Positions 1 to 9,961 of a DNA stretch of 64,000 nucleotides are shown one piece after another. A program made the translations under genes and the position numbers. Numbering within the stretch: position 1 is the first letter of the stretch; each line of letters starts with the position of its first letter. Below the pieces are notes generated by a model. It saw only the letters and a list, made by a program, of their open reading frames with translations, was not told the DNA's origin and searched no databases. This stretch comes from Pseudomonas sp. MWU13-2105 (GTDB lineage Bacteria; Pseudomonadota; Gammaproteobacteria; Pseudomonadales; Pseudomonadaceae). The stretch covers positions 1 to 64,000 of the forward strand of contig NZ_JALLIY010000013.1 of assembly GCF_023242315.1 (NCBI RefSeq). The letters run 5' to 3'.

Positions 1-3000
1 AGCGCCGATGTACGGGTGCTGTTCGGCCAGCCGAGCTTGTCGGCGCTGGCGGCGGCGGTGGGTGGCAGCACGGAAATCGTGGTGCCGGCCAACCTGATCC
101 CCGAACATTGCGAACACATCACCCCGGACCTGCTGCCATTGATCAGCCTGACCCAGGCACAGATCGACCGGGTGGTGGCGACGGTGCCGGGCGGTGCGGC
201 GAATATCCAGGACATCTACCCGCTGGCGCCATTGCAGGAGGGGATTCTCTATCACCACCTGGCGACGGAGCAGGGCGATCCCTATGTGCAGCAGGCGTTG
301 TTCTACCTGGAAGACCGCGCGCGGCTGTTGGCTTTTGTCGACGCTTTCGAAGGTGTGATCGACCGCCACGACATCCTGCGCACCGCCGTATTGTGGGAGG
401 GCCTGGACGAGCCGCTGCAAGTGGTACTGCGTCGGGCACCGATGGTGCTGGAGGAATTGACCTTCGCTACTGCGGACGGTGATATCGACAGCCAGTTGCG
501 TGGGCATTTCGATCCGCTGCGCTACCGGCTCGATGTGCGCCAGGCGCCGTTGCTGCGCCTGGCCTGCGCCTATGATGCCGCTCAGCAGCGCTGGGTCGCC
601 TTGCTCCTGTTCCATCACATGGCGCTCGACCACACCGCGCTGGACGTGGTGCGGCACGAGATGCAGGCCTATCTGCTGGGGCAGCAGGCGCAACTGGGCG
701 CGGCGGTACCGTATCGCAACTATGTGGCCCAGGCGCGCCTGGGTGTCAGCCAGGCATCCCACGAAGCCTTCTTCCGCGAAATGCTTGGCGATATCGACGA
801 ATCGACCCTGCCGTTCGGCCTGGACGATGTGCAGGGTGACGGCAGCGCCATCGACCAGGCCCACCTGGTGGTCGACGAAGCCCTGAGCCTGCGCTTGCGC
901 CAATGCGCCCGTCAGCTCGGTGTCAGCGCCGCCAGCCTGCATCACCTGGCCTGGGCCCAGGTGGTCGGTGGCCTCAGCGGTCGCCAGAGCGTGGTGTTCG
1001 GCACCGTGCTGATGGGGCGGATGCAAGGCGGCGAGGGCGCGGATCGGGCGCTGGGGATGTTTATCAACACCTTGCCGCTGCGCATCGAGGTCGGCGCGCA
1101 GGGGGCCCGGGCCGGCGTCCGGGCGACCCATGCGCGCCTGAGCGCCTTGCTCGGTCACGAACACGCTTCCCTGGCCCTGGCCCAACGTTGCAGCGGCGTT
1201 GCCGCTCCGGCACCGTTGTTCAGCGCCTTGCTCAACTACCGGCACAGTGGCGGGCAACTCGATAACGAAGCCCTGGCGGCCTGGAACGGGATCGAGAGCC
1301 TGGGGGGCGACGAGTGGACCAACTACCCGTTGTCCCTGAGTATCGACGACCTCGGCGAAGCCTTTGTGCTGACCGCGCAGGTCCTGGCCGACATTGGTGC
1401 GCAACGCATTTGTGGCTATATGCATGCGGCGCTGGACAGCCTGGTCGAAGCATTGGAGCGCACGCCGGAAATGCCCTTGCACGATCTGTCGATCCTGCCT
1501 CTGGCGGAGCGTCGACAGTTGTTGCTCGACTTCAACCGGACCGCGCGGGACTATCCGCATGGTCAACTGCTCCATCGGTTGTTCGAGGCCCAGGCGGCGG
1601 CGCGACCGCAGGCGGTGGCGGCGCGGCAAGGCGAGCTGACGGTGACCTACGGCGAACTCAATGCCCGCGCCAACGCGCTGGCTCACTACCTGCGCGAGCA
1701 GGGCGTGATGCCGGGCACCCGGGTGGCGATCCTGCTGGAGCGCTCGGTGGATCTGCTGGTGAGCCTGTTGGCGACCCTCAAATGCGGTGCCGCTTATCTG
1801 TCCCTGGATCGGTTGGCCCCCGAGGAGCGTTTGCGTTTCATGCTCGAGGACAGCGCGGCGGTGGTGTTGCTGACCCATAGCGACCAGGCGGTAGCCGAAG
1901 GTATGCCGAGGGTGAACCTGGACACCCTGGTGCTGGCTGCATCGGCGCTGAATCAGGCACCCGTGGTGCCGGACGACAGTGCGATGGAGCAGACGCCGGC
2001 GTGCATCATCTATACCTCCGGCTCCACCGGCCAGCCCAAGGGTGTGATGGTTACTCATAACGGTATCGCGCGCCTGGTCATCGACAACGGTTACTACGTC
2101 TTCTCTGCACAGGATCGAATCGCCTTCGCCTCCAATCCGGCGTTCGATGCCAGCAGCCAGGAAGTCTGGGGCGCATTGCTCAATGGCGCAGAGTCGGTGA
2201 TTGTCGATCACCGGACCCTGCTGGAACCGCTGCTCTTCGCCGAACAGTTGGAGCGTTGCGAGGTGACGGTGCTGATCATGGCCACCGCGTTGTTCAACCT
2301 CTATGCGGGCCTGATTCCCAAGGCGTTGGCGCGCTTGCGCCTGGTGATGTGTGGTGGCGAACGTGCCGATCCGGCGTCGTTCCGGCGTGTGCGCGAATGC
2401 TCGCCGCAGGTACGTTTGATCAACGGTTACGGTCCAACCGAGGCCACTACCTGTGCCAGCGCTTATACGGTGTCCGAAGTTTTGCCGGATACACTCAGCC
2501 TGCCGATCGGCCAGCCCAACGCCAACGTACGCATCTATGTGCTCAATGCCCGGCGCGAGCCGGTGCCGGTGGGCGTGGTCGGCGAGATGTATATCGGCGG
2601 TGCCGGTGTGGCGCTGGGTTACCTGAACCGACCGGACCTGACCGCCGAACGTTTCAGCGACGACCCGTTCGCCGAGCATCCGGGTGGCCGCCTCTATCGC
2701 AGCGGTGACCTGGCGCGCTGGCTGCCGGACGGCAACCTCGAATATCTGGCACGTAACGACGGCCAGGTGAAGATCCGTGGTTTCCGCGTGGAACTGGGGG
2801 AAATCGAAACCTGCCTGCATCACTGCGCCGGGGTGCGCAACGCCGTGGTGCTGGCGCGTGAAGACAGCCCGGGCGACAAGTACCTGGTGGCTTATTACAC
2901 CGTGCAGCCTGACGGTGAAGTCGCGGAACCCGAAGCCCTGCGTGCGCAACTGGCCGCCGACTTGCCGGAATACATGGTTCCGGGTCTGTGCATCCGCCTG

Positions 3001-5028
3001 GACGCCTTGCCCCTGACGCTCAACGGCAAGGTTGACGTACGGGCATTGCCGGCACCGGAGGCGGAGCAGTTCGCCCGCCGCGCTTTCGAGGCGCCGCACG
3101 GCGATCTGGAAAGTCGCCTGGCGCAAGTCTGGGCCGAGGTGCTCGACCTGGAACGGGTGGGGCGTCACGACAACTTCTTCGCCCTGGGCGGTCATTCGCT
3201 GCTGGCGGTGCGTTTGGTCAGCCAGCTGTCCACGGCCGGATTGACGCTGTCGCTGGCCGAGTTGTTCCAGCATGCCAGTGTCGCGGCGCTGGCCGAGTTG
3301 CTGGAGAGCCGCACGGCCGAAGTACGTTCGGATGGCCCACTGGTGCCGGTACGCACCACCGGTAGCCAACGGCCGTTGTTCCTGGTTCACGAGTTCACCG
3401 GCCTGGACTTGTATTTCCCGACCCTGGGCCAGCATATCGACAGTGATATCCCGATCTATGGCCTGCCAGGCGTGGCCCTCGGGCAGCCGCAGTTGCAGAC
3501 CATGGAATGCCTGGCGACGCGCCTGCTGGGGCTGATGCGCACGGTCCAGCCGCAAGGGCCTTATCGCCTGGCCGGTTGGTCGTTCGGCGGGGTGCTGGCC
3601 TATGAGATCGCCATCCAGCTGGTGGGCCTGGACGAGGAAGTCGAGTTCGTCGGCCTGATCGACACCTATCTGCCGCGCCTGGTGGATCAGGGCCGGGCCC
3701 GTTGGAGTCCGGACAGCGCGCACAAACTGCATCTGCTGGAACACTGCGAACGGTTCTGGACTGGCCATGCCGAGGGCGCGGATACCCTGGCGCTGCTGGA
3801 AGGGCTGCGAGCAGAACTGCCGTCCTTCGATTTCGAGGACCTGCTACAACGCAGCCGTGAACAGGGCGTGTTGCCAGCGGAGTTCGATGTCCTTGGCGCC
3901 GGCGATGTTTGGCGGTACCTGGATCGCGAGGTGGCCCATGGGCATGCCCAGGCCCATTACACGGTGTACGCCAACAGCGTGCCGGTGCATCTGTTCACCG
4001 CCAGCGAGCGGGCCCATGACGCACCGGCCCACAGTGGCTACCTGGGTTGGGATGAAGTGCTGCCGCTGAGCCAGTTGCACAGCATCAAAGTGCCGGGTGA
4101 TCACCAGAGCCTGATGCAGGCACCGCATATCCAGGGCTTGGGGCAGGCGATCAACACGGCATTGGCCGGCCTGGCCGGTCGTCCGCTGCCGAGCCGCAGC
4201 GTCCACCAGCCGTTGCTGACGATCCAGGGCGGACGCGGCGATCACACGCCGCTGTTCTGCGTGCCGGGGGCTGGCGACAGTGTCACGGGCTTTATCGGCC
4301 TGACCGATGCGTTCGGTCCGCACTGGCCGATCCATGGCCTGCAACCGCGCGGGCTGGATGGTCGCACGGTGCCGTACAGCCTGGTGGAGACCGCCGCCGA
4401 GGCCTATCTGCAGGCAATCGACAGCGTGCAGCCGAACGGGCCGGTGCATCTGCTCGGGCACTCCTTCGGTGGCTGGGTGGTCTTTGAAATGGCCCAGCGC
4501 CTGACGGCTCGGGGTCGCGAGGTGGCTTCGCTGACCTTGATCGACAGCGAGTCGCCGGGAGGTAATGGCGTGGTCGGTAAACCTTATACGGCGATGGGCG
4601 TGTTGGAACGCCTGATCGAGACCATGCAACTGGCCGCGGGCAAGTCGATGGAGGTCGATCGGGCCGCCTTCGAGGCGCAGGACGATGCCGGCCAGATGCG
4701 CCTGCTGCATGCCGGGATGGTGCGGGCCGGGTTGTTGCCGCAGCGCTCGGCGACGGACTCGATGCGTGGGCCGGCACGGGCCTTCGGTACGGCCTTGCGT
4801 ACCCGTTATCAACCGTCGGCGATCTACACCGGGCCGGTGCGCCTGGTGCTGGCCGACGACCCGGTGCTGGACGCGGCGGGCAACCAGCGTGAGCAGCAGT
4901 CGATGGTCGCCGGCTGGCGCCGTTGTGCACCGGATCTCACCGTCTGGCGTGGGCCGGGCAACCATTTCACCATTCTCAAGGCGCCCCATGTGCAGCATCT
5001 GGCGAGTTGGTGGCGATCCCATCAATAA
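1..5028 (+). CDS. Nonribosomal peptide synthetase, terminal module with tandem thioesterases (5' partial)
   Basis: This is the C-terminal 1675 residues of an NRPS that runs in from the left edge; the reading frame is open from base 1, so any start inside the window is artificial. Order: tail of a carrier domain (about 1-25), condensation domain (about 60-490), adenylation domain (about 520-1010; TSGSTG near 671, NGYGPTE near 808, LTLNGKVD near 1008), carrier domain (LGGHSLL near 1060), then two thioesterases with active-site motifs GWSFGG near 1191 and GHSFGG near 1486. The condensation domain has HHMALDH at about 205 and an N-terminal HHLATEQGD at about 85. The latter is the signature of dual epimerisation/condensation domains, so the upstream residue is probably turned to the D form. 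Tandem TE domains are typical of Pseudomonas lipopeptide synthetases and release, usually cyclise, the product. By eye the substrate code starts D-A-Q; I could not match it to a known residue. Confidence 0.96.
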   Translation, partial: SADVRVLFGQPSLSALAAAVGGSTEIVVPANLIPEHCEHITPDLLPLISLTQAQIDRVVATVPGGAANIQDIYPLAPLQEGILYHHLATEQGDPYVQQALFYLEDRARLLAFVDAFEGVIDRHDILRTAVLWEGLDEPLQVVLRRAPMVLEELTFATADGDIDSQLRGHFDPLRYRLDVRQAPLLRLACAYDAAQQRWVALLLFHHMALDHTALDVVRHEMQAYLLGQQAQLGAAVPYRNYVAQARLGVSQASHEAFFREMLGDIDESTLPFGLDDVQGDGSAIDQAHLVVDEALSLRLRQCARQLGVSAASLHHLAWAQVVGGLSGRQSVVFGTVLMGRMQGGEGADRALGMFINTLPLRIEVGAQGARAGVRATHARLSALLGHEHASLALAQRCSGVAAPAPLFSALLNYRHSGGQLDNEALAAWNGIESLGGDEWTNYPLSLSIDDLGEAFVLTAQVLADIGAQRICGYMHAALDSLVEALERTPEMPLHDLSILPLAERRQLLLDFNRTARDYPHGQLLHRLFEAQAAARPQAVAARQGELTVTYGELNARANALAHYLREQGVMPGTRVAILLERSVDLLVSLLATLKCGAAYLSLDRLAPEERLRFMLEDSAAVVLLTHSDQAVAEGMPRVNLDTLVLAASALNQAPVVPDDSAMEQTPACIIYTSGSTGQPKGVMVTHNGIARLVIDNGYYVFSAQDRIAFASNPAFDASSQEVWGALLNGAESVIVDHRTLLEPLLFAEQLERCEVTVLIMATALFNLYAGLIPKALARLRLVMCGGERADPASFRRVRECSPQVRLINGYGPTEATTCASAYTVSEVLPDTLSLPIGQPNANVRIYVLNARREPVPVGVVGEMYIGGAGVALGYLNRPDLTAERFSDDPFAEHPGGRLYRSGDLARWLPDGNLEYLARNDGQVKIRGFRVELGEIETCLHHCAGVRNAVVLAREDSPGDKYLVAYYTVQPDGEVAEPEALRAQLAADLPEYMVPGLCIRLDALPLTLNGKVDVRALPAPEAEQFARRAFEAPHGDLESRLAQVWAEVLDLERVGRHDNFFALGGHSLLAVRLVSQLSTAGLTLSLAELFQHASVAALAELLESRTAEVRSDGPLVPVRTTGSQRPLFLVHEFTGLDLYFPTLGQHIDSDIPIYGLPGVALGQPQLQTMECLATRLLGLMRTVQPQGPYRLAGWSFGGVLAYEIAIQLVGLDEEVEFVGLIDTYLPRLVDQGRARWSPDSAHKLHLLEHCERFWTGHAEGADTLALLEGLRAELPSFDFEDLLQRSREQGVLPAEFDVLGAGDVWRYLDREVAHGHAQAHYTVYANSVPVHLFTASERAHDAPAHSGYLGWDEVLPLSQLHSIKVPGDHQSLMQAPHIQGLGQAINTALAGLAGRPLPSRSVHQPLLTIQGGRGDHTPLFCVPGAGDSVTGFIGLTDAFGPHWPIHGLQPRGLDGRTVPYSLVETAAEAYLQAIDSVQPNGPVHLLGHSFGGWVVFEMAQRLTARGREVASLTLIDSESPGGNGVVGKPYTAMGVLERLIETMQLAAGKSMEVDRAAFEAQDDAGQMRLLHAGMVRAGLLPQRSATDSMRGPARAFGTALRTRYQPSAIYTGPVRLVLADDPVLDAAGNQREQQSMVAGWRRCAPDLTVWRGPGNHFTILKAPHVQHLASWWRSHQ

Positions 5029-5092
5029 CTCAGTTTCTTCAAGCCCGGCGGTGGGTCCGTCGGGTCAACCCTCAACACATTCGTGGCTTTCT

Positions 5093-6250
5093 ATGAAAAA
5101 GTTGAAGTTTCGCAAAGTGGTAATCGTGGTAGTGCTGCTGGTTCTGGCAGCCATTATTTTCTACAGCGTGCAAGCCCCGGCAAAACCGCCGGAGTACCTG
5201 ACCGCCAAGGTCGAACGCGCGGATATCGAGAACTCCGTACTGGCCAGCGGGGTACTGCAAGGTATCAAGCAGGTCGATGTCGGCGCGCAGGTCTCGGGCC
5301 AGCTCAAGTCGCTGAAGGTCAAGCTCGGTGACAAGGTCACCCAGGGCCAGTGGCTGGCGGAAATCGATCCGGTGGTGTTGCAGAACGCCCTGCGCCAGAC
5401 GCAGGTCAATGAAGAGAACCTGATTGCGCAGAAACAGGCGGCCGCCTCGCAACTCAAGGATGCCAAGGCCACCTACGAGCGCTACAAGCTGCTGCGCCTG
5501 GATGACGCGATTTCCAAGCAGGACTTCGAGACCGCGCAATCGAACTTCGAGGTCAAGGGCGCCAACCTGCTGTCGCTGGAAGCGCAGGTCAGGGACGCAC
5601 GGATCCAGGTCGAGACCGCGCGGATCAATCTGGGCTATACCCGCATCGTCGCGCCGATCAACGGTGATGTGGTGGGCATTGTGACCCAGGAAGGCCAGAC
5701 CGTGATCGCCAGCCAGCTGACGCCAGTGATCCTCAAGCTCGCCGACCTGGACACCATGACCATCAAGGCCCAGGTCTCCGAGGCCGACGTGATTCATATC
5801 GTCCCGGGCCAGGAGGTGTATTTCACCATCCTCGGTGACGCCGACAAACGGTATTACGCCAAACTGCGCGGCACCGAGCCGGCGCCACAGAACTTCCTCG
5901 ATGCCCAGGCTACCGGCGCCAGCAAGCAGAACACCGCAGTCTTCTACAACGCGTTGTTCGATGTGCCGAACCCGGATCATCGCCTGCGCATTTCCATGAC
6001 CGCCCAGGTGCATATTGTCCGTGACCAGGCCAAGACCGTGCTGACGGTGCCGGTCGCGGCGCTGGGCGACAAGAACCAAGACGGCACATTCCCGGTGCGG
6101 GTGGTGGACGAACAGGGAATGGCGCAGATCCGCAACGTGCAGACCGGCATCAACAACAATGTCCGGGTCGAGATCAAGAGCGGCCTGGCCGAGGGTGACA
6201 AGGTGGTGATCGGCGAGCCGTCGGCGACACCCGCGGTAGCGGGAGCCTGA
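5093..6250 (+). CDS. macA: MacA/PseE-like periplasmic adaptor of a lipopeptide ABC exporter
   Basis: Membrane fusion protein of 385 residues. An N-terminal membrane anchor (about residues 8-25, VVIVVVLLVLAAIIFYS) is followed by the biotinyl-lipoyl half-motif, a long alpha-hairpin (QTQVNEEN to about 185) and a beta-barrel domain. The start chosen is the ATG at 5093, 64 bases after the NRPS stop; the reading frame stays open upstream inside the NRPS but that part is a shadow. It links the inner-membrane MacB-type ATPase to an outer-membrane channel. Gene order NRPS-macA-macB is the usual export arrangement for Pseudomonas cyclic lipopeptides and resembles PseEF of P. syringae. No strong Shine-Dalgarno is visible, so translation may depend on the upstream gene. 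Confidence 0.93.
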   Translation: MKKLKFRKVVIVVVLLVLAAIIFYSVQAPAKPPEYLTAKVERADIENSVLASGVLQGIKQVDVGAQVSGQLKSLKVKLGDKVTQGQWLAEIDPVVLQNALRQTQVNEENLIAQKQAAASQLKDAKATYERYKLLRLDDAISKQDFETAQSNFEVKGANLLSLEAQVRDARIQVETARINLGYTRIVAPINGDVVGIVTQEGQTVIASQLTPVILKLADLDTMTIKAQVSEADVIHIVPGQEVYFTILGDADKRYYAKLRGTEPAPQNFLDAQATGASKQNTAVFYNALFDVPNPDHRLRISMTAQVHIVRDQAKTVLTVPVAALGDKNQDGTFPVRVVDEQGMAQIRNVQTGINNNVRVEIKSGLAEGDKVVIGEPSATPAVAGA

Positions 6251-6252
6251 CC

Positions 6253-8214
6253 ATGAGCCGACCCCTGCTGGAACTCAAGGGCATTACCCGTCGTTTCGTC
6301 GCCGGTGAGAAGGATTTCATCGCGCTCAATGACATCAACCTGACGATCAATGCCGGCGAGCTGGTGGCGATTACCGGCGCCTCGGGCTCCGGCAAGTCGA
6401 CCCTGATGAACGTGCTGGGCTGCCTGGATCACGCCAACAGCGGCAGCTACAAGGTCGACGGGCGTGAAACCAGCAGCCTGAGTGACGATGAACTGGCGGA
6501 GTTACGCCGCGATCACTTCGGTTTCATTTTCCAGCGCTATCACCTGTTGCCGCACCTGGGAGCGACCCACAACGTCGAAATGCCGGCGGTCTATGCCGGC
6601 ACCGGCGAGACCAAGCGCTACAGCCGCGCCCAGGAACTGCTGGTGCGCCTGGGCCTGGCAGGGCACCTGGAGCATCGGCCGAGCCAGTTGTCGGGCGGTC
6701 AGCAACAGCGGGTCAGTATCGCCCGGGCCTTGATGAACGGGGGTGAAATCATCCTCGCCGACGAACCCACCGGCGCCCTTGACAGCGTCAGCGGCAAGGA
6801 GGTGATGAAGATCCTGCTGGAGCTCAACAGCGCCGGGCACACGGTGATCCTGGTGACCCACGATGACAAGGTCGCGGCCCATGCCGAGCGGATCATCGAG
6901 ATGCGCGACGGCGAGATCATCGCCGACCGGGTCAACGCCAATCGCCCGGTGGTCAATGAAAAAGCCAGCGAGCGCCTGCCGGCCAAGCCCAAGCAGGGCA
7001 ACCGGTTGATGGCCGGCCTGGCGCTGTTCCAGGAGGCCTTCGTGATGGCCTGGGTGGCGCTGATCTCGCACCGCATGCGGACCTTGCTGACCATGCTCGG
7101 GATCATTATCGGCATCACTTCGGTGGTGTCGATCGTGGCCATCGGCGAAGGCGCCAAGCGCTATGTGCTCAAGGACATCCAGGCCATCGGCAGCAACACC
7201 ATCGAGATCTTTCCCGGCAGCGACTTCGGCGACAACAAAGCCGGCTCCATCGAGACCCTGGCACTCTCCGATGTCGCGGCCTTGAGTGGTTTGTACTACA
7301 TCGACAGTGCCTCGCCGAACATCGGCCGCAACCTGTTGGTGCGCTACCGCAACCTCGATGTGACGGCGACGGTCAGCGGGGTCAGCCCGAGTTACTTCCA
7401 GGTGCGCGGCACCAAGATCGGCTCCGGGGTGTCGTTCACCAAGGACGATGCCAGGCGCCAGGCGCAGGTGGTGGTGATCGACTACAACACCCGCACTCGC
7501 CTGTTCGGCCCGACAGTGGACCCACTGGGCCAGGTGATCCTGGTGGATAACCTGCCATGTACGGTGATCGGCGTGACCGAGGACAAGAAGAACATTTTCA
7601 ACACCAGCAAGAACCTGAATATCTGGATGCCTTACGAAACCGCGGCGGGTCGGGTGCTGGGCCAGAGTTTCCTGGACAGCATCACCGTGCGGATCAAGGA
7701 TGGCCAGCCGAGCAAGGTGGTCGAGGACAACGTCAGCAAGCTGATGGAGAAGCGCCACGGGACCAAGGACTTCTTCACCTACAACCTCGACAGCGTGATG
7801 CAGACGGTACAGAAGACCAGCCAGTCGCTGGCCTTGCTGTTGTCGTTGATCGCGGTGATCTCGTTGGCGGTAGGCGGGATCGGGGTGATGAATATCATGC
7901 TGGTGTCGGTGACCGAACGGACCCGCGAGATCGGCATTCGCATGGCCGTGGGGGCACGTCAGTCGGATATTCGCCAGCAGTTCCTGGTGGAAGCGGTGAT
8001 GGTCTGCTTGATCGGCGGGGTGATCGGTATCAGCCTGTCGTTCGCTATCGGCTATGTGTTTTCACTGCTGGTCAAGGAGTGGCAGATGGTGTTCTCGGTG
8101 AGCTCGATTGTCACCGCGTTCATCTGCTCGACGTTGATCGGTATCGTGTTTGGTTTCGTCCCGGCGCGCAATGCCGCCCGGCTTGATCCGATCGAAGCGC
8201 TGGCGCGGGATTAA
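6253..8214 (+). CDS. macB: MacB/PseF-like ABC exporter, fused ATPase and permease
   Basis: A 653-residue MacB-type transporter. The N-terminal ATPase has Walker A GASGSGKST (about 42-50), signature LSGGQQQRV (about 144-152) and Walker B IILADEPTGALD. A transmembrane helix follows (about 275-300, near LLTMLGIIIGITSVVSIVAIG), then a large periplasmic domain and three C-terminal helices with the conserved GGIGVMNIMLVSVTERTREI stretch. It starts two bases after the macA stop and is surely co-translated. It is expected to drive export of the lipopeptide made by the upstream NRPS with the MacA-type adaptor; the outer-membrane partner could be the OMF encoded at 9962. Length matches the family. Confidence 0.95.
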   Translation: MSRPLLELKGITRRFVAGEKDFIALNDINLTINAGELVAITGASGSGKSTLMNVLGCLDHANSGSYKVDGRETSSLSDDELAELRRDHFGFIFQRYHLLPHLGATHNVEMPAVYAGTGETKRYSRAQELLVRLGLAGHLEHRPSQLSGGQQQRVSIARALMNGGEIILADEPTGALDSVSGKEVMKILLELNSAGHTVILVTHDDKVAAHAERIIEMRDGEIIADRVNANRPVVNEKASERLPAKPKQGNRLMAGLALFQEAFVMAWVALISHRMRTLLTMLGIIIGITSVVSIVAIGEGAKRYVLKDIQAIGSNTIEIFPGSDFGDNKAGSIETLALSDVAALSGLYYIDSASPNIGRNLLVRYRNLDVTATVSGVSPSYFQVRGTKIGSGVSFTKDDARRQAQVVVIDYNTRTRLFGPTVDPLGQVILVDNLPCTVIGVTEDKKNIFNTSKNLNIWMPYETAAGRVLGQSFLDSITVRIKDGQPSKVVEDNVSKLMEKRHGTKDFFTYNLDSVMQTVQKTSQSLALLLSLIAVISLAVGGIGVMNIMLVSVTERTREIGIRMAVGARQSDIRQQFLVEAVMVCLIGGVIGISLSFAIGYVFSLLVKEWQMVFSVSSIVTAFICSTLIGIVFGFVPARNAARLDPIEALARD

Positions 8215-8226
8215 GAGCGGAAAGGA

Positions 8227-8257
8227 CCCGTCGCCTGGGTGGTGACGGGGCTTTTTT
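8227..8257 (+). terminator. Rho-independent terminator after macB
   Basis: Stem CCCGTCGCC / GGTGACGGG (one G-T pair) with loop TGGGT, followed by GC and six T. It closes the NRPS-macA-macB transcript 12 bases after the macB stop. Confidence 0.85.
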
Positions 8258-8283
8258 GAGGTGCCAAGGTGACTGCGGTCATG

Positions 8284-8345
8284 TGGGAGCGGTGCTTGCC
8301 CGCGAAGGCGGCTGAGAGGTCGCTAAAAGCTTCGCGGGCAAGGGC
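8284..8345. repeat. REP-type extragenic palindrome
   Basis: A perfect 13-base inverted repeat, CTTGCCCGCGAAG at 8295-8307 and CTTCGCGGGCAAG at 8330-8342, preceded by TGTGGGAGC. This is the look of the abundant Pseudomonas REP elements. It sits between the convergent macB and aminotransferase genes. The right arm recurs exactly at 60484-60496. Confidence 0.75.
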
Positions 8346-8350
8346 TGGGC

Positions 8351-9685
8351 TCAGCCCACCGCGCTGACGCTGGAAACCCGTGCCGCGCTGCTGCGCTTGA
8401 GGGCCTGTTCGAAGCGATCGAGGACCATGCCGACTTCCGCCTCGGTGATGGTCAGCGGCGGCAGGAAGCGCAACACCGCGCTGTGGCGTCCGCCGGTCTC
8501 GATCATCATGCCGTTGTCGAAACACTCGAGCTTGATCGCCCGCGCCCGCGCGCCATCCCCCAACCCCGGGCGCGAAGCGCTGCCCGGCTTGACGATCTCC
8601 ACCCCGAGCATCAGGCCGCGGCCACGGACATCGCCGATAAACGGGAAGTGCCGGGCGATATCTTCCAAGCCACTTTGCAACTGCTCACCGCGCCGGGCGG
8701 CCTGGGCGGCCAGGTCGTGTTGCTTGATGTAGCGCATGGTCGTGGTACCGGCGACCATCGCCACCTGGTTGCCGCGGAATGTCCCGGCGTGCATGCCCGG
8801 GCCCCAGGTGTCCAGGTGCTCGGCGTAGATGATCACCGACATCGGGTAGCCGCCACCGATGGCCTTGGACAGCACCAGGATATCCGGGGTGATCCCGGCG
8901 TGTTCGATGGCGAACAGGCTGCCGGTGCGTCCCAGTCCGGTTTGTACTTCGTCGACGATCAGCAGGATTTCCTGCTCCCGGGTGATCTCGCGCAGGGCGC
9001 GCAACCATTCGGCCGAGGCCGCGATGCAGCCGCCTTCGCCCTGGACCACCTCGACCACCACCGCCGCCGGTTTCGGCACACCGCTTTCCGGGTCGCAGAG
9101 CACGGTGCGGATGTAATCGATGGAGAGGCGGTCGGTGTGCTCGCCGTCGGTGCCGAACGGGCAGCGGAAGCGGTAGGGGAACGGCAGGAAGTGGGTGCCC
9201 TGGGTCACCAGACCGGCCTTGGGATTGAGATTGCCCATGGCCGACAGCGCCCCGGCGGTCATGCCGTGGTAGCCGCCATGGAAGGCCATCAGCGTCGAAC
9301 GTCGGGTGTAGTGGCGGGCCAGCTTGATCGCCGCTTCGATCGCGTCCGAGCCGCTGGGGCCGCAGAACAGGATCTTGCTATTGTCGCGCAAGCCAGGCGG
9401 CAGCGTCGCGAACAGCTCCTGGACGAACGCGTGCTTGGCCGGTGTGGCCAGGTCCAGCGCCTGCTGCAGATGATCGCTGTTGAGGAATTCGATCACCGCG
9501 TCGCGCACCACTACCGGGTTATGGCCCAGCGCCAGGGTGCCGGCATTCGACAGGCAGTCGAGGTACTCCTGACCACCTGCGTCCTTGACCCACATGCCCT
9601 TGCCGCTGACAAACAGGCGTTGGAACGTCGCGGCATAGGTGCGCGCGTTCGACTCCAATTTCTTCAGATTGCTTAGCTCTTCCAT
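8351..9685 (-). CDS. dat: L-2,4-diaminobutyrate:2-oxoglutarate aminotransferase
   Basis: A 444-residue class III PLP aminotransferase that interconverts aspartate semialdehyde and 2,4-diaminobutyrate (Dab). Visible motifs are the PLP phosphate-binding stretch GPSGSDAIEAAIKLA, IVDEVQTGLGRTG, and the Schiff-base lysine in LSKAIGGGYP. The GPSGSDA form and the overall length fit Dab aminotransferases rather than ornithine or GABA enzymes. It lies inside the lipopeptide island, convergent with macB and divergent from the RND exporter. Dab is a common residue of Pseudomonas lipopeptides (syringomycin, syringopeptin, corpeptin type), so the enzyme probably supplies a building block. That the local peptide contains Dab is an inference. 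Confidence 0.9.
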   Translation of the reverse strand: MEELSNLKKLESNARTYAATFQRLFVSGKGMWVKDAGGQEYLDCLSNAGTLALGHNPVVVRDAVIEFLNSDHLQQALDLATPAKHAFVQELFATLPPGLRDNSKILFCGPSGSDAIEAAIKLARHYTRRSTLMAFHGGYHGMTAGALSAMGNLNPKAGLVTQGTHFLPFPYRFRCPFGTDGEHTDRLSIDYIRTVLCDPESGVPKPAAVVVEVVQGEGGCIAASAEWLRALREITREQEILLIVDEVQTGLGRTGSLFAIEHAGITPDILVLSKAIGGGYPMSVIIYAEHLDTWGPGMHAGTFRGNQVAMVAGTTTMRYIKQHDLAAQAARRGEQLQSGLEDIARHFPFIGDVRGRGLMLGVEIVKPGSASRPGLGDGARARAIKLECFDNGMMIETGGRHSAVLRFLPPLTITEAEVGMVLDRFEQALKRSSAARVSSVSAVG

Positions 9686-9842
9686 AGTCGATCACTCATT
9701 GGCACAGGTGCGAATTCATTGGCGGCTCATTTCGAGCTGAGCCCGATTCTGTAAGAGCCCTGCGGCGATCGCCACTTTATCGCGCCCGGAATGTCCCCGT
9801 TTTCCACGCCAGACAGGCCGTCACCCCTGGGGTTAAATACGT

Positions 9843-9863
9843 GCCACAAAAGGACTTTGTGGC
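9843..9863. promoter_or_regulatory. Perfect inverted repeat in the dat / exporter divergent promoter region
   Basis: GCCACAAA-AGGAC-TTTGTGGC: two perfect 8-base arms around 5 bases, 99 bases before the exporter start at 9962 and 158 bases from the dat start. It could be an operator for the LuxR-type solo regulator of this island or an RNA hairpin; there is no T tract, so it is not a terminator. It does not match the syr-syp box as I know it (TGTCCCG-N6-CGGGACA). Confidence 0.45.
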
Positions 9864-9961
9864 GCGGGACGGATTTCCGTTACCGCCGCCGTCTCACACG
9901 TCGCCATCGCCTGTTTTCCCATTTCCCAGGGCGCCTGTATCCAGGGGTCTTCGAGAGCGTT

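Noticed and set aside
3844..5025. Long (393-codon) minus-strand open frame inside the NRPS
   Set aside because: Shadow of high-GC coding sequence; no domain, no ribosome site, and it covers the two thioesterases whose motifs are clear on the plus strand.
9788..9830. Possible syr-syp box near TGTCCCC...AGACA
   Set aside because: Half-sites and spacing do not fit TGTCCCG-N6-CGGGACA; too weak to claim.
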